Positions 23,056 through 35,589 of a DNA stretch of 64,000 nucleotides are shown here, in pieces. The notes below the pieces were generated by a model. It ran no database searches, was not told the origin of the DNA, and worked only from the letters and a program-made list of their open reading frames with translations. A program made the position numbers and the translations under genes. The stretch's first letter is position 1; every line of letters begins with the position of its first letter. The DNA comes from Cunninghamia lanceolata (Eukaryota; Streptophyta; Pinopsida; Cupressales; Cupressaceae): NCBI GenBank assembly GCA_027924645.1, contig BSBN01000252.1:2852001-2916000 (forward strand), read 5' to 3'.

Positions 23056-24141
23056 GTTACCATTGTTGCCAAAGTTACCTCTCTTATTATTTCCACCTTG
23101 GTTCCCATTGTTCTTTTCCTGATAATTATTGCCTCTTTTAAGACTCCTTATCTGATGATTGTTGTTTCCTTGATTGTTGTTGTTACTTTGATTACAACTA
23201 TCATTCTAGGATCTTTTGTTTCCATACTTCACATCTCGACTCTTATGATAATTAGCAATCTGCTACAATTTTTGCTCCTGCTTGGTTGCTTTTTCAAACA
23301 CTTCATCCATGGTCAAGGGATTATGAATATCCACCTCTGACCCAATATGTGGCCTTAAACCCAAGATAAACTTATGGATCTTGAACCTCTCATCTAGCTT
23401 ATATTGTGGAACATACTTTAACATGTGCGAGAATTTCTCCCAATACTACATCACTGTCATACCTCCCTGAGTTAAGTTTTGAAATTCTATCATTTTCTTG
23501 TCAAAATAGAGTTGTGGGAACTACCTCTTCCTAAAGAGCTCAAGGAAGTGGTCCCACGTGACTTCTCCAAGTAACAATTTCTTTTCAACTTTTTCATTAT
23601 CCCACCAATTCGTTGCTTCCCTAGTAAGCTAGTAAGATCCCCATATATCTTTAGTTTCATTAGACAAGTTTTGGAGATCAAAATATTTTTCCATATCAAT
23701 TATCCACGCCTCTGCTCTGTCACGAATAGTCTTACCATCAAACTTAGGAGGTGTAACCTTTTTTAGGTCCTTTCCTGACTCCTTAGCAATTTTGTTTCGA
23801 TTGTTCCCATTCACTTCACCTTCTAGACCTCTAGCTTCTTCTCTCCATTCCTCATTCCAATTTCCTTTGATTCCTCTAACTTCATGTTCCAGATTGTTCA
23901 TTCGGGTCCCTTGTTGAGTCAAGAGGGGAAGGATTTGATCCAGTCGGTTATTATGTCCATCATTATTCTATCCTGCATTGTTGTTATTGTTTGCCTCATT
24001 TCAGTTTCCTTCATTATTTTTGGCATTATTTCTTGCATTGGTGCCAGTATTGTTCCCTACGTTGGCTCCATTGTTTCCTGTATTTAAGTCTCTGCCAGAT
24101 CCTAGGGTTTCTCCCCTACGTCTAGAGTTTCTAGTACTCAT
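23056..24141 (-). pseudogene. gag: Chromovirus gag, N-terminal part
   Basis: An ATG at 24141 (minus), 68 bp after the primer site, begins with an Arg/Asn-rich head (MSTRNSRRRGE, then many Asn) followed by the gag core near 23760-23640: PPKFDGKTIRDRAEAWIIDM and EKYFDLQNLS. Nearer 23100 the chain is Asn/Gly-rich (NNGNQGGNNKRGN), as in the linker before the zinc knuckle. The continuation with the knuckle is at 15525-15400. Joining the flanks of the inserted element leaves the reading frame unbroken. Stops and shifts between 23490 and 23630 disable it. Confidence 0.87.
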
Positions 24142-24208
24142 GATGAAATATCTAAAAGGAGTTTACAACTTTAGCGTAACAGTCCAAAAGGCCTAGTGTA
24201 GAGCCATC

Positions 24209-24220
24209 GCTCTGATACCA
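24209..24220 (-). other. Chromovirus primer-binding site
   Basis: Minus strand TGGTATCAGAGC, complementary to the 3' end of plant initiator tRNA-Met, two bases inside the LTR edge at 24223. It identifies the LTR at 24223 as the 5' LTR of a minus-strand element. Confidence 0.92.
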
Positions 24221-24222
24221 AA

Positions 24223-27200
24223 TGTAATGTACTGAAATTCCACATTCATTCATAACCGAAGTAAAGCTAAATTAACATGAAGTAAACTAAAGTAATTACA
24301 ACTACATCATCAAGTGAAAGAGATAGAGTTAACATCTATTATCAATTGCAAGATTTCATTCATAAATTTGATATACAATCATGATACAAGTCATATTTCT
24401 GAAGTACAATTATAGAGCTTTCTGAAAGTACAATATAAACAAGTTTCAATAATGGCTTTACTCCTTACATAACATTTTGAGTTCAATGAAAGAGGACAAC
24501 TGTCACCAATATCTAGTAAATCCAAACAATCAGTCCTCGACCGCTATTGACCATCTGGCCATCTACTGCGTTGAAGGACAAGAACATGGTTCAGGCATTT
24601 TTCTGCCCAACCACAAAGCTTGTGCTTCCCTGATATTCCTCAAACTGAGGAATACTTGACCCTGCTCGAAGGGCCTAGAAACCTGTAAACAAGTGGCAGG
24701 GTGGAATCTAGTGTGTGCCTATTAACCTACATGCATCCTAACTAGAATGCAACATCTCATTAACAGGATATGGCAGGGGAAAATAAATGCATAACTAGGA
24801 AATCAAACCATCTATTTCAATGGTACGCACGTCTGTTTCAATGTCAAACCACTTTGGCCAAAGTATTAACCACTTTACTGTGTGTAAGTTTTGAAAAGAA
24901 AACCTACTTCCATGTTTCCCCATATTCGGCACCCGTCCCGAAAGGCAACTTTCCCCAAAACTCAAAACACAGAAAAACTCAACTAGCCATTCGCAATCAA
25001 AGCAAAATTTTACAAAATTTAAGAAGATGAAAACTCATTACATGCAAGTGACAATACAAATACGGATATTTTGTTTCAAGAGATTTCAATAGTTGTTTAC
25101 TTCCATATTTAGCTAGTTTTCTTTGTAGGCATCATAATGCACTTAAAGCAGTTACATTTGTTTCTTTGAAGATTTCAATACATATCTTCTTGTTTCAGGA
25201 TATTACTAGGTTTGTCATCCATAAGAAATATAAAAAATGAATAGAATTCAACTTGTATGTTATCATAAAGAGTATATATGTATTTCAATATATATAAACA
25301 AAATTTAGAAGGGTTCTAATTATGCTTATGTGGTGTTCTAGTAAGTATTCCATTATGGAAATAACAATTCCCCGTAGGATATGAATAGCAATTCTATTGA
25401 TTAGTTTACATATGAAACAAAAGCTAACCAAATTGTTATATGGTTGAATTATACCGAGACCAATTACATACACAGTTCAAACCTGATATCAATACAGAGG
25501 GTCACTATATTTTCAAAAGACAAATTTATAAAAGAGAAGGAAACAGAGACATATCAAAAAGGTTGCAACTCAATATGTAATCCCAAGGTTATTTTACATC
25601 ACTACAGTCTTAACAGATACAGACAAATACAGATACAAAACAGACCATTGGAAGCATATCCATCTAGTATACTCAAAGGAGAGGTCGATGCAGATTTACA
25701 TGCCACATGGCTGATCTAATATGAAGAAAAATCGAGGAGTAAGAAGGATAAGGGTGGTCAATTTAATCAAAGGACCAAAAGTTAAACTGAACGGTTTAAG
25801 TGTGGATGGAAAAAACAAGACGTCGATGCCAAAGGCCAATTAAGGAGACCGATCTAAGGAATATGTCTCACATACAGCCAAAAGCTGTTGAAATTAATGT
25901 GAAGCCAAGTAAGACATATGAAAAATTTGTTGCACATATAACATAGTCATTGAAAAGGATAAGAGGAAAGTCATTTTTATATACCAGAAGTTTGACTGGT
26001 TTAATTATCTAATAGAGGTATACAACGTTAAAATTAACCGCTGACAAGATAGCAAAAAAGAGGCCGATCAGATCATGGAAAAAGGTTGTTCTAAGGCAAA
26101 AACAATTAAAAGAATGTTATAAAAACTACACTGGCCGATCCATTGATGGTCGATTTACAAAAATTGCAGAGATCTTAAAGGTAAAGGATAATTGATGGCC
26201 GATACCAAACACTACATCCATACATATAAGGTCCGCTAACCACAACAGAAGGCTGAGTTTTAAAGAAACAAAAGGAATGTTAACATATAATTTAAAATGC
26301 ATAGGTCATCCATTATGATTCTGCCACCTTTTTGGTCGTTGAAAAAAATAACATAAGGGTCAATTATAAATGAGAAAAACCAACATTAAAAGAATGAAAC
26401 AATTTGAAGAATAGGATGTTCAAACTCCCAGGCCGTTGTGAGTTTTCTGAGGCCGTTGTATATTCATTTGTCTATGTCATACGAATTTAGGATAAGAAAA
26501 TTTTATGTCTAATCAAGCCCAAATTTTGTTGATCATCATGAGTGAAGGGGTTGCATCGGATTAGCAAAAACAGGTTCGATTAAGACTCATGCATTTATTT
26601 GGCCTATGCTAAGACATCTCAAGGATCGATTATAAGGGAAAGCCAATCAGAAATTTCAGATCCAAGAAGAAAATTAAAGACTTGATCAAGAAAAAGAAAC
26701 GATAGCTTAAGGATAGTTTTCAGATCTACAACTAAAAAGGTATTCTTTGCTTTGTCTGGTCTCACAGTTTGAGTAAAGAAAAACTAGAAAAATACCTGAT
26801 GAAAGATTATGATCTCAATCTGGTGCTTTGTTGTGATCTAGATTGGAAGTATTCCCTTTGGTATCCTCCAATCATCTCTCCTGCGTCGTATGTGTGTGTT
26901 CTCCTTCTTCTACCTATGTGCCTGCATAAGTTTTCTGTATCTGATCCCTTCCAAGAAGCTTTTCTTTTCTTTTTATTAACTCCAAAAAAAACCTAAATTT
27001 TCCCTCCAGCTTTCTTTGATCCCATGCAAAAGTTTTCTTTATTAAAACTATAGATTTATTTTTGGCTTCCTTGCATGCATAGCATGCTTTTTCCTCCCTT
27101 CAATTTAAAATAAATCCATAAACTAACAATTATAAGTTTTACAAATATATATAATTTTAGTTTTTGATTCAAAAATAAGTATCTTTTTTTTTTCTTTTTT

Positions 27201-27278
27201 TTAAAGCAATAAATTTATTTATATTTGCATAATTTCCCAACAAGCATACCCATTTATATTTATACAATAAATAGCATT
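24223..27278 (-). mobile_element. Chromovirus 5' LTR, first part (split by Tat insertion)
   Basis: Matches 8291-11348 of the 3' LTR. The match stops at TAGCATT (27278), where the Tat element begins, and resumes at 55503 after it. A small insertion relative to the other copy is near 26430-26460, a local duplication of GGCCGTTGT. Confidence 0.92.
27274..27278. repeat. Target site duplication of the Tat element, left copy
   Basis: GCATT here and GTATT at 55498-55502. The intact site in the other chromovirus LTR (around 11350) reads GCATTTTTTTAAG, so one copy has a C-to-T change. This proves the insertion of 27279-55497 into the LTR. Confidence 0.85.
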
Positions 27279-28527
27279 TGTGTATAGGAATAAAATCAAG
27301 ATTGAATGATAATCAAAACAATGAAATAATCAACAACTCAATCCTATAACATCAAGATAACGATCTAAGCAAATAACCAAATAATCAATGAATAACACAG
27401 AAACAATGAAAGCTTTCACCTAGATTGTATTGTTATCTTGGTCGAATGTGGATTGCTCTATAAATTGTGAAACCATGTTTGCAACAAGTGGATGTAGATT
27501 GTGTTTGTGCTCAATGTGCTCAACGATGCGATGTATGCTCAATGCGCTGTAAGAATGCCTAAGAATAAATGATTGAAGAGGATTTGTTATGGAGATGAGG
27601 GGGGTTTATATAGGTTTCAATGAAGATCGATCAACGGTCTAGATAATTCAATAGAATTAATGGATGAGATAAATCTAGGATTCATGATGAATGTGCACAC
27701 GACATGTGTCACACAAAAAGATATTTTTGTTTGAGATAACTGATTGATTTGGCTAAAAGACATGGAACAGACATGAGATATGATTTCATAAAAATAGAAA
27801 TATTTTTTTTTAATTTATGAGTTGGTGATAAAAACAATAATGATTAAGTCAATTGACTCAACTTATAATTTGCTTTTTGCATGATTTGAAATAAAATTAA
27901 TAAAATATTTAATTTTGTGTGCATGATGAACAAGATTTATTTTTAGAAGAATTGGAAGATAAAAAAGCAAATTAAATAAATTTATTTATTTAATTGTTTG
28001 TGCATGATGGAAGCCATAGAATAGATTTGAAGATTTAAATAAATTAAACAAATAAATTGATTTAATTTATTTTGCATGATGAAGGATAAATAAAATAATT
28101 TATTTTATTTTATTTTTAGAAGAGAGTTCAATTTAAATAAATTTGAATGATTTATTTAAATTTAGAAGAATGATTGATTTAATTAAATAATATAGAAATT
28201 ATTTAATTATAGATAAGAGGATTTAAATGATAAATTAATTAAATAATTAATTTATTCAATTGATGTGGATTTGAATTTTGAAAGAGGATAATGATTTAAT
28301 TAAATAATTAAAAATTATTTAATTTTGGAAGAATAAAGTTGATTTTGATGAAATTAATTAAATAAAGAGGAATTTATTCAATTAATGTTGAATTTAGGAC
28401 ATTTAGAAGAATTTGATGATTTTGATGAAATTAATTAAATAATTTGATTATTTAATTAACGTTGAAATGTAGGTGATTTGATGAAATGCAAGTGATGCGA
28501 TGACATGGTCACTTTTGGGTGTCTACA
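27279..28527 (-). mobile_element. Tat element 3' LTR
   Basis: Matches 54268-55497 with differences of a few percent by eye. The half nearest the interior (27800-28480) is extremely AT-rich with repeated TTAATTAAATAATT palindromes; in element orientation this is U3. A TATA box is at 27605-27612 on the minus strand. Confidence 0.93.
27605..27612 (-). promoter_or_regulatory. TATA box of Tat element, 3' LTR
   Basis: Minus-strand TATATAAA followed by CCCC; the same box is at 54573-54580 in the other LTR. It lies downstream of the AT-rich U3. Confidence 0.7.
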
Positions 28528-28541
28528 TTTTGCCCCTCTTT
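28528..28541 (-). other. Tat element polypurine tract
   Basis: Minus strand AAAGAGGGGCAAAA directly before the LTR start TGTAGACACC. It fixes the orientation and LTR edge. Confidence 0.8.
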
Positions 28542-28821
28542 GATGCAATGCAGTTTATAGCGTTGCTTCAAAGAAAACAATTGTTGAAGACATGATACAA
28601 TTTTGATGCCCGAATGTAGCTAGTCGCCCCAGTGTAGCTAGCGTAGGATGCCCCCTCGAGAGGAAAGACAGGGAAGTGACAAAAGAACTGGGTTGACGCT
28701 CGACTGGAAGATTGTGTTGGAGATAGACGAGGTTGGATAGATGGAGGCTGGCACGATGAAGACGATTAGCAGACACAAGGATACGATGGATTAGGGGTGG
28801 GAAGAATTAGGGTTGGGACAC

Positions 28822-28829
28822 TATAAATA
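28822..28829 (+). promoter_or_regulatory. TATA-like box upstream of the antisense ORF
   Basis: ACTATAAATAGGGCCC on the plus strand, opposite to the retroelement's genes and about 800 bp before the plant mobile domain ORF. TATAAATAG is close to the plant consensus. It suggests a separate promoter for the antisense ORF. Confidence 0.5.
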
Positions 28830-29094
28830 GGGCCCAAGGGGTCAACACTTCTCATTTGCACACCTAGAGTTCACAAAGGTTAGAGCCATTTGCATCTGCT
28901 TAGTTGAGTGCTTCCTACGTAAAGTGAGTTTACAGCTTGCAGACATGTCGATTCTTGTGCACAAGCACCGGGCGGAGCTAGTACGGACCTATAGGAGACC
29001 AGAGGGAGCTTCAGGAGTGGTAAGTGATCGAAAACCCTACTTGTGTTTGCATTTTTTAAGGTTTTTTCTAAGGTTTGCAAAATTTTAGCCAAAG

Positions 29095-29500
29095 TCCCTG
29101 AGGTTGGGTTCGACACTTTTAGTGCCTACTAAAGTGCTTTTGGCATAACTCGATGCCTATGGCATGCAGTGTAGCGCCTTAGGTTAAAACTAAGTGCCTT
29201 TGGTGTTTGAGTTCATGTTGGAGCGCTATTGGCAAATGCCGCAGCACCGTTGGTAGTTCAGCTAAGCGCTTGTGGTATGACAATTTTGCATTGTTGGTAG
29301 TTTGAGCATGATGAGATTGGGAAAAGCTAAGCGCCTTTGGCCCGCAGCTAAGCACCTTGGTTAGCATAGATAAGCACCTTTTTTGAAATCTAAGTGCCTT
29401 TATTTGTTTAAAGCTAAGCACTGTTGCAAAGCAGCAAGACACTCTTGGTATGACAGTTAGGCGCCTTAGGTAAAATCTAGGCGCTTTTGGTCTTAGAGCA
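29095..29500. repeat. Degenerate GCGCCTTTGG repeats in Tat 3' region
   Basis: About fourteen copies of a core like TAAGCGCCTTTGG, TAAGTGCCTTTGG or TAAGCACCTT at irregular 25-35 bp spacing. The reverse-complement core (CCAAAGGCGC) recurs in the leader at 52316-54190. Confidence 0.7.
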
Positions 29501-29635
29501 GTTTGAGCTAGGTTAGCTTTGGAAAATGTGTGTCAGAGGCTTAGACTAGAGTTGACTAGATTTGACTTAGGGATTTTACAATGTGTTGACTTAGGCTTAG
29601 GTTGAATTTGGCAATATGTTTAACAAGTGGTCGCC

Positions 29636-31750
29636 ATGGATGCAGATTGTCTTACCACCCTTGCAGTCCTGAGAGAGACACTACCTAATTACCGACTTGG
29701 TTGTACAACTGGGCTGGGAGGAGGAGATATTCCTAGAGGTCATGGGATTGTGGCATGTTTCTCATCTGATGGCTATCAAGATGAACCTTGCACTATTGAC
29801 AGCGATTGTGGAGAGATATCACAACGAGACCTCCTCATTTCACTTTCTGACAGGTGAGGCAACTGTTACACTTCAGGATGTTTGGCGCATCCTATGGATT
29901 CTAATTTAGGGAGAGAGAGAGAGAGAGTGGACTATGACACAAAGCAGGGAGAGGCAGGCATGTGAGAGGTTTTTGCTATAGATGACCTAGGTGTGCAAGA
30001 TTGTGAGATCTGATGGGCTTGAGTGTGGCGGCTCTGCGATAGGATTCAATGGATTGTTGTATATCTAATTGGAGGATTCTTATGTCTAGATAGATGGTCA
30101 GGGGTTTATCTGTTGGATAGGGTACTGTTTTATTAGGGATGCTTACACACGGCATCTAATATGCATGGGGACCTTGCGTTTTGGGTCAGTTGTATCATGA
30201 TTTGCATGACTGTGTGTACAAATCTGGGAGCAGCTTGTCAGCAGGTGCGACATTGTTACAGGTATGGGCTTGGGAGCATATCCCAGTGATTAGACCTATC
30301 ACTCAGTGGCGCTGAGACCATGGTGAGCCATATGCTTTCTTATATGAGGGTGTTATTATGCACCGATGACTTGGTTCTGTGAGTTACTGGTGGAGGCAGC
30401 TAGATGAGATGGATATCTTTGTTTGGTGCCCCTGGAGAGATTGTAAATCATGGGAGGATGACCACGAGGAGTTGGTTTACTACAGACAGCTGAGATACCT
30501 GTTTGGCCGACGCACTGATACCATTGAGAGATACCTTTCAGAGAGGGTATTGAGATAGTTTGGTTTGTCGCAGGGGGAGCCCATAAGTGAGGCCATATAT
30601 GCTCACACTTGGAGGGAGGTGGAGGACTGGGGGCCTAAGATTTCAATTGAGACAGCTTTGGCAGATTTACGGGGACTTGCCCCAGTGATATGGGACTAGA
30701 TTACAGGTGGATTAGACCCTGGCACACTTCCAGCATATGACACCTACTAGCAGACACACAAGCCATTGAGACTGACTAGACTTGGAGTAGTGGGAGCAGT
30801 GCGAGAGGTGGCAGTTGGTGGAGTTGAGGCGAGAGCTTGGAGAGAGACCCTATAGCAGGCTGCAACACAGAGGCAGGCTGGGGGGGATGATGGAGGAGAG
30901 CAGGCATTTATGTAGATGGTCGAGGCTAGGGGACATCAAATTATTCTTCTGGTAGAGACACCCTTACATTAGGCCTAGAGACTACTGCTGGAGCAGATAG
31001 TGAGGAGGACTCACGTGGAGCTTTGGATGGTTATGATGAGGAGAGACATAGACGCAGCCTAAGCTGAGGCTAGACAGGCTGAGGCGCAGGCCTAGATACA
31101 TGTCCAAGTAGTAGCAGCATAGGCAGCACAGGTAGTTCCACCACCACCACTAACAGATGATGGGTGGATTGCCCAATTGACAGTGGAGAGAGATGCAGCA
31201 GTACAGTTGCGTTTGACTACGGAGGCCACCCTGTAGAGGGTGAGGTAAGAGAGAGATGTTGCATGCTGGCAGTGGGTGTAGACCAATTGACTTTGTTTAG
31301 CGAGCTTACCCAAGTTTAGGGTGAGCTATTTACAGTTGGGAGAGAGGCTGAGTACAACAGAGGCCTCTACTTTGGAGCAGTGTCGGTCGATCAAAGGGAG
31401 CCTAGCTTTTAAGAGTGGAGCAGATCAAGGACCTCCTGGTCACACAGGATGGGGAGATCAGTGTCATCAGTTAGGGGACCACCGCTACCACTACATGGAG
31501 GTGGACTAGCAGGGGTACCTTCGTCGAGTGCAGGTGGGAGCAGTGTCAGTCAATCAGAGGGAGCCTAGCTTCTGAGAGCATAGCAGATCAGGGACCTCCT
31601 CATCACACAGGATGGGGAGATCAATGTCATTAGTTAGGGGACCACTGTTGTTGCTACATGGAGGAGGACTAGCAGGGGGACCTTCACCAAGTGCAGGTGG
31701 TGGATAGGGATCACAGCAGGCGGGTAGCTCCACCCACTAGCTCACACTAG
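29636..31750 (+). pseudogene. Plant mobile domain (PMD) ORF, antisense to the Tat genes, broken
   Basis: PMD proteins include transposon-encoded ones and host proteins such as MAIN and MAIL1. Signs in order: LLTAIVERYHNETSSFHF then GEATVTLQDVWRIL (29760-29905), a frameshift, then LYHDLHDCVYKSGSSLSAGA, LLQVWAWEHIPVIRPITQWR, EPYAFLYEGVIMH, WWRQLDEMDIFVWCPWRDCK and LRYLFGRRTDTIERYLSERV (30187-30560), then GPKISIETALADLRGLAPV. A glutamine/acidic tail with two 163 bp repeats follows to about 31750. Stops are mostly TGA or TAG where Trp or Gln is expected. It lies on the strand opposite to gag-pol between integrase and the 3' LTR, with a TATA-like box upstream. Additional antisense ORFs at that place are known in some Tat elements such as Grande; its role is unknown. 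Confidence 0.8.
31375..31700 (+). repeat. Two-copy 163 bp tandem repeat in the PMD ORF tail
   Basis: Copies start at 31375 and 31538 with GAGCAGTGTCGGTCGATCAA and GAGCAGTGTCAGTCAATCAG. Both run through a GGACCTCCT...CACACAGGATGGGGAGATCA stretch. Confidence 0.85.
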
Positions 31751-32552
31751 AGCATGCTTTTTGTATATGTTGTATCATTTTTGTATCATGATAGACATTG
31801 TATATTTTGATTGATTCATGCATGCATCAGATATATATTGTGGGCTCTTGATAGCCATGATGTACTTTTTGATGTACATTTGGATGTATATATGGACTAT
31901 TGATGTAGACACAGACATTTGTAATTTTTTTATGACCGTAGATGATTGAGATATACAATATGTGATAATCTTTATGCTCATGGATTTTCATGCATTTTTT
32001 TGTGATGTATTTCTATATGCTATGGATGTGATGACATGTATTTATGATTATGATTTGACATGATGATGTTCATGCTTATAGATGTATGACATATGATGAC
32101 TTTATGATTGGACATGATGATGATATAGATGTATGACATAGGATGACTTTATGACATGTGATGACCTTATGATATGATGATGATATTATATGATGATAAT
32201 GATGCTTATGAAATGCGATGTCTAAAACGTTGTTTTGTAGATATGCATCAGACGGTGATGGAGAGAAGAAAGTGGAGATGGAATAGAACATGATAGAAAT
32301 ACAATTGATCAATCTTATTTTGAAAGTCTATATGATGATTTGGAAAAATGGATGGTTAAATGGATGAGCTTGTTGCAACGGTTTCACAAATGTTTATAAA
32401 GAACAATCCTTATTTTTGATATAGCACATGGATAGTTTGCGACCAAGGTATAAAAGACCAAGGTGATGTGATATCCTAGTGAGAGGACGTTGACTCTGCA
32501 AGCAAGTGATTTGACCTTAGATCCCTTAGACATAATATAACCTTGTCGGATA
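31750..32552. other. Low-complexity GATGA/TATGA-rich stretch
   Basis: AT-rich DNA with repeated ATGATGA, GATGTAT and TGACATGATGA words, no gene. It belongs to the non-coding 3' region of the Tat element. Confidence 0.6.
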
Positions 32553-32661
32553 TGTGAATGAGCCATAGTCTTGAACATAAAATAAACTTCAATGCATAAA
32601 TGCAAGAAGAATATTAATATGTAAGATGATAGGTTGTAACACACACATGTGAATGAGCCAT
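32553..32661. repeat. ~95 bp tandem duplication in Tat 3' region, first copy
   Basis: GAATGAGCCATAGTCTTGAACATAAA... through GGTTGTAACACA recurs after the solo LTR at 34962-35047. A second GAATGAGCCATAG precedes the LTR, so the unit was duplicated before the LTR landed in its second copy. Confidence 0.75.
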
Positions 32662-32666
32662 AGACT

Positions 32667-34961
32667 TGTTGGAGTACAGGACCACTGAGAGGGGGGTGAA
32701 TCAGTGGTCTATAATTTTTAACATCTTTTGCACCTCTTAATTTCCAAGACAGAGAATGAGAGAGACTTCAATAATCTATCAAACACATATGCACAAGTAT
32801 GATGATGAATAGTGTGAATAGGATCTTATGAGAAAAACATTAGGACACACACACATGGAGGCAAATAACATAAACCATAATACATGTTTTTGATGAGTGG
32901 AAAACCCTCATAGGGATAAAAAAACCACTCTAAAAATTTGCCTCACTGGCTTAATAGAATCTCACTAATTACAAATCCTCACTAGCTACTTTGTTTAGAA
33001 GCACCTACTTCAAGGAGCACCAACCCCTAATACATTTAGGAGCACTAACTCCAAGGGAACCAACCCTAGCACATTTAGGAGCACCAACTCCAAGGGCACC
33101 AACCCAAATACAAGAGTATGAACATATATAGAGGAAAACTTTGTTTCTCTACATAGAAAAACCTTATATCTCCTTTTGTTTCCACTCAACAAAGTCTATT
33201 TTCTCTGTTTTGCAATCATCTCTTTTCATTCAATCTGCATATCTTCTATGTTTTGCAAGAAACTGATCAAGCTCTACCCTTAATCTACAAATACCTTCAC
33301 AATCAATTCAATATGCATACTATCTTCCTTTTTATCTACAAAATAATATCTCTCATTTGCAATCAATAATGTCTTTCAATCATCTCCTGCATTAAATTCA
33401 TTTCAACTCAAAACCTCATTAAAAATATATCTCTTCAATGCTGCATATCGGTCCTCAAAATCTAATTCACAATGCACCTGCAAATTCATTAAAAATTAAA
33501 AATAACCTTTCATTTCCTCTTCTCTTCATATTCCTCCTTTCAAAAATCATCTCCATTTCCCATTTTCAAAAATAAAATCATAAGATAGTCTCCACCACCT
33601 ACAAATAAAAAAATTCAATACTATAAACAATCAGCCCTGAAAAAAAATAACTCTCCTATTCTTGGATTCATACCCAACTCCATAATCTGCATGCATTTCA
33701 ATTTCTTCATAAAAGCCTTCATTTACAAAAGCCAATTAAAGCTCTACTAAGTCTTTTCCCCAAAAAGAAATGATAAAAAAAAACTCCTTTGTCTCTTCAA
33801 TATGCACGAGAGACTCATAAAAATTCTCCTAAAAAAATTCTTTAAATATACCCCACTGACTGCCATTAGAAACATACTAAAAATAGCTTTTAAAAAAGAA
33901 AAACACTACAGTCATAAAGGAATGATAGCAAAATGCACGTCAAAGTCTAAGCTCCAGATTGGGGTCTCTATTTTAAACCTTAGCCATTGATAAATCATTG
34001 CGCGCCCTCAAAATATTAAACTTAGACCATTGATTGTCTTTTCCCGCCGAGCGCTCATTGTGTAGACTTGTTCAACTGGTGGCACTAGGCAAAGGGGCTA
34101 GTTGCCCCACAAAGCCAATACTCTCAAGTTGCCACTTAAGTGGCCCATGACCTGCGCTTATAAGTCAACTCAAAAACATAACCAAAAGTGCATACTTTTA
34201 AAACGGTTAAGGTTTTCAAAGCATATAATGCATAGCGTTTCAAAAGAAAAGACTTAGGTTTTTGAGTGAGTAAAACCCTAGTTAATGACATAGATTCCCA
34301 AGATGATTTCAAAGACTATTGGCCCCTGCCTCAGAATAACCTCTAAACTTCATCAAAGGGTCTATAGATAAGAAAGCTACTTAGATCCTTTGAAAGAATA
34401 TAACATATTTGCAAAATGTGACATTTGAATGAACTTGATTAATCAAAACTAAACTCAAGAGGCATGAAGCTTGACAAGACACTGAACTCCTTTCCTTGTC
34501 AATGAAACAGATAAGAGCCTTGACTTTGTGATCCATGACAACAATGAGATCCTAGAAGCAAGACAATGAAGACATAAGCATCATAATCCTGATCTCACGC
34601 ATAAATGAAAATCTTGAAACATGAACACCATAAACATGAATAGTAATAGAACTCGTGACTATCTACAACACCATACGTGCCACTATATCTCAACATCATC
34701 ATCTTCAACCACAACACAAACAACCTGTAAACCATCAACACCTGAGACACCAAGGCATTCCTAAGCAACTTGGATGTGACACCATCAAACCATCAACTCA
34801 AATGTGACACCATCATCAATTGAGAAGGTCCTAAGAAACAACATATGTGAACTATGACAATCCAACTAAGATCACATGACAACTCATCAAGCATGACATC
34901 AACCTTCCAACCTCAACATCATCCTGACACTTTTGACATCAATGACAAACATTCCTCTACA
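32667..34961 (-). mobile_element. Solo Copia-type LTR, 2.3 kb
   Basis: The plus sequence starts TGTTGGAGTACAGGACCACT, then GAGAGGGGGGTGAATCAG, and ends ACATTCCTCTACA, like the other Copia LTRs here. It is flanked by AGACT (32662-32666) and AGTCT (34962-34966), a 5 bp target duplication with one mismatch. No internal region or partner is present, so it is a recombination product (solo LTR). By comparison with the intact Copia elements its transcription direction is minus. It carries the AGGAGCACCAACCC sub-repeat near 33010-33110. Confidence 0.85.
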
Positions 34962-35589
34962 AGTCTTGAACATATAATAAACTTTAATACATAAATACAA
35001 AAAGTATATTAATATGTAAGATGCTAGGTTGTAACACATGGACAAGATAGATATGATGCTAAGTAAGATAAAAAGATCATTCCTCAAACATGGCACACAA
35101 AAGCAATGACTATGCCCTCAATCCGTATTGCATCACAACATACCAAGATATAGATAAATCAAGGTAGTCTTGAATAAGTAATGGGAAAGGGAAAAAACAT
35201 AAACCAAAAATAAAATTAACTGACTTACAAAGTAAACATATAGCCAATATATTCTCTTTCCAAAGAGGTTTCTCAGGATAGATTGGATTGGTTGGGTAGA
35301 TTGGATAGATAATAGCCTTATTGTAGGAACGACATATGTATTAAAGGGTTTTGATCTATTGATAGGATAAGTTGATTGATGTAGCAGATGTTGGCAATTG
35401 ATATGTAGGACAGCATATGGCTCTGCAAGTAGGTTTCTTTGCTTTAGGTTGGTTAAGGATTTTTTCTTTGAAAGGATGCATTGTTTTTTGTTTTGCTGCT
35501 TGAGTTAGGCAAGTCTAGGTGGATGGATGGATTGTGATAAATGGAAGACTAGAAAGACGGAATGTCAATGGATTGACATGGGTGAAGAA

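Noticed and set aside
8291..27278. Segmental duplication of 8.3-11.3 kb and 24.2-27.3 kb.
   Set aside because: A primer-binding site, a polypurine tract and Gypsy genes between them show that they are the two LTRs of one element.
29905..29930. GA microsatellite as a regulatory element of the PMD ORF.
   Set aside because: A short GAGAGA run inside the coding trace of the pseudogene; there is nothing else to support a regulatory role.
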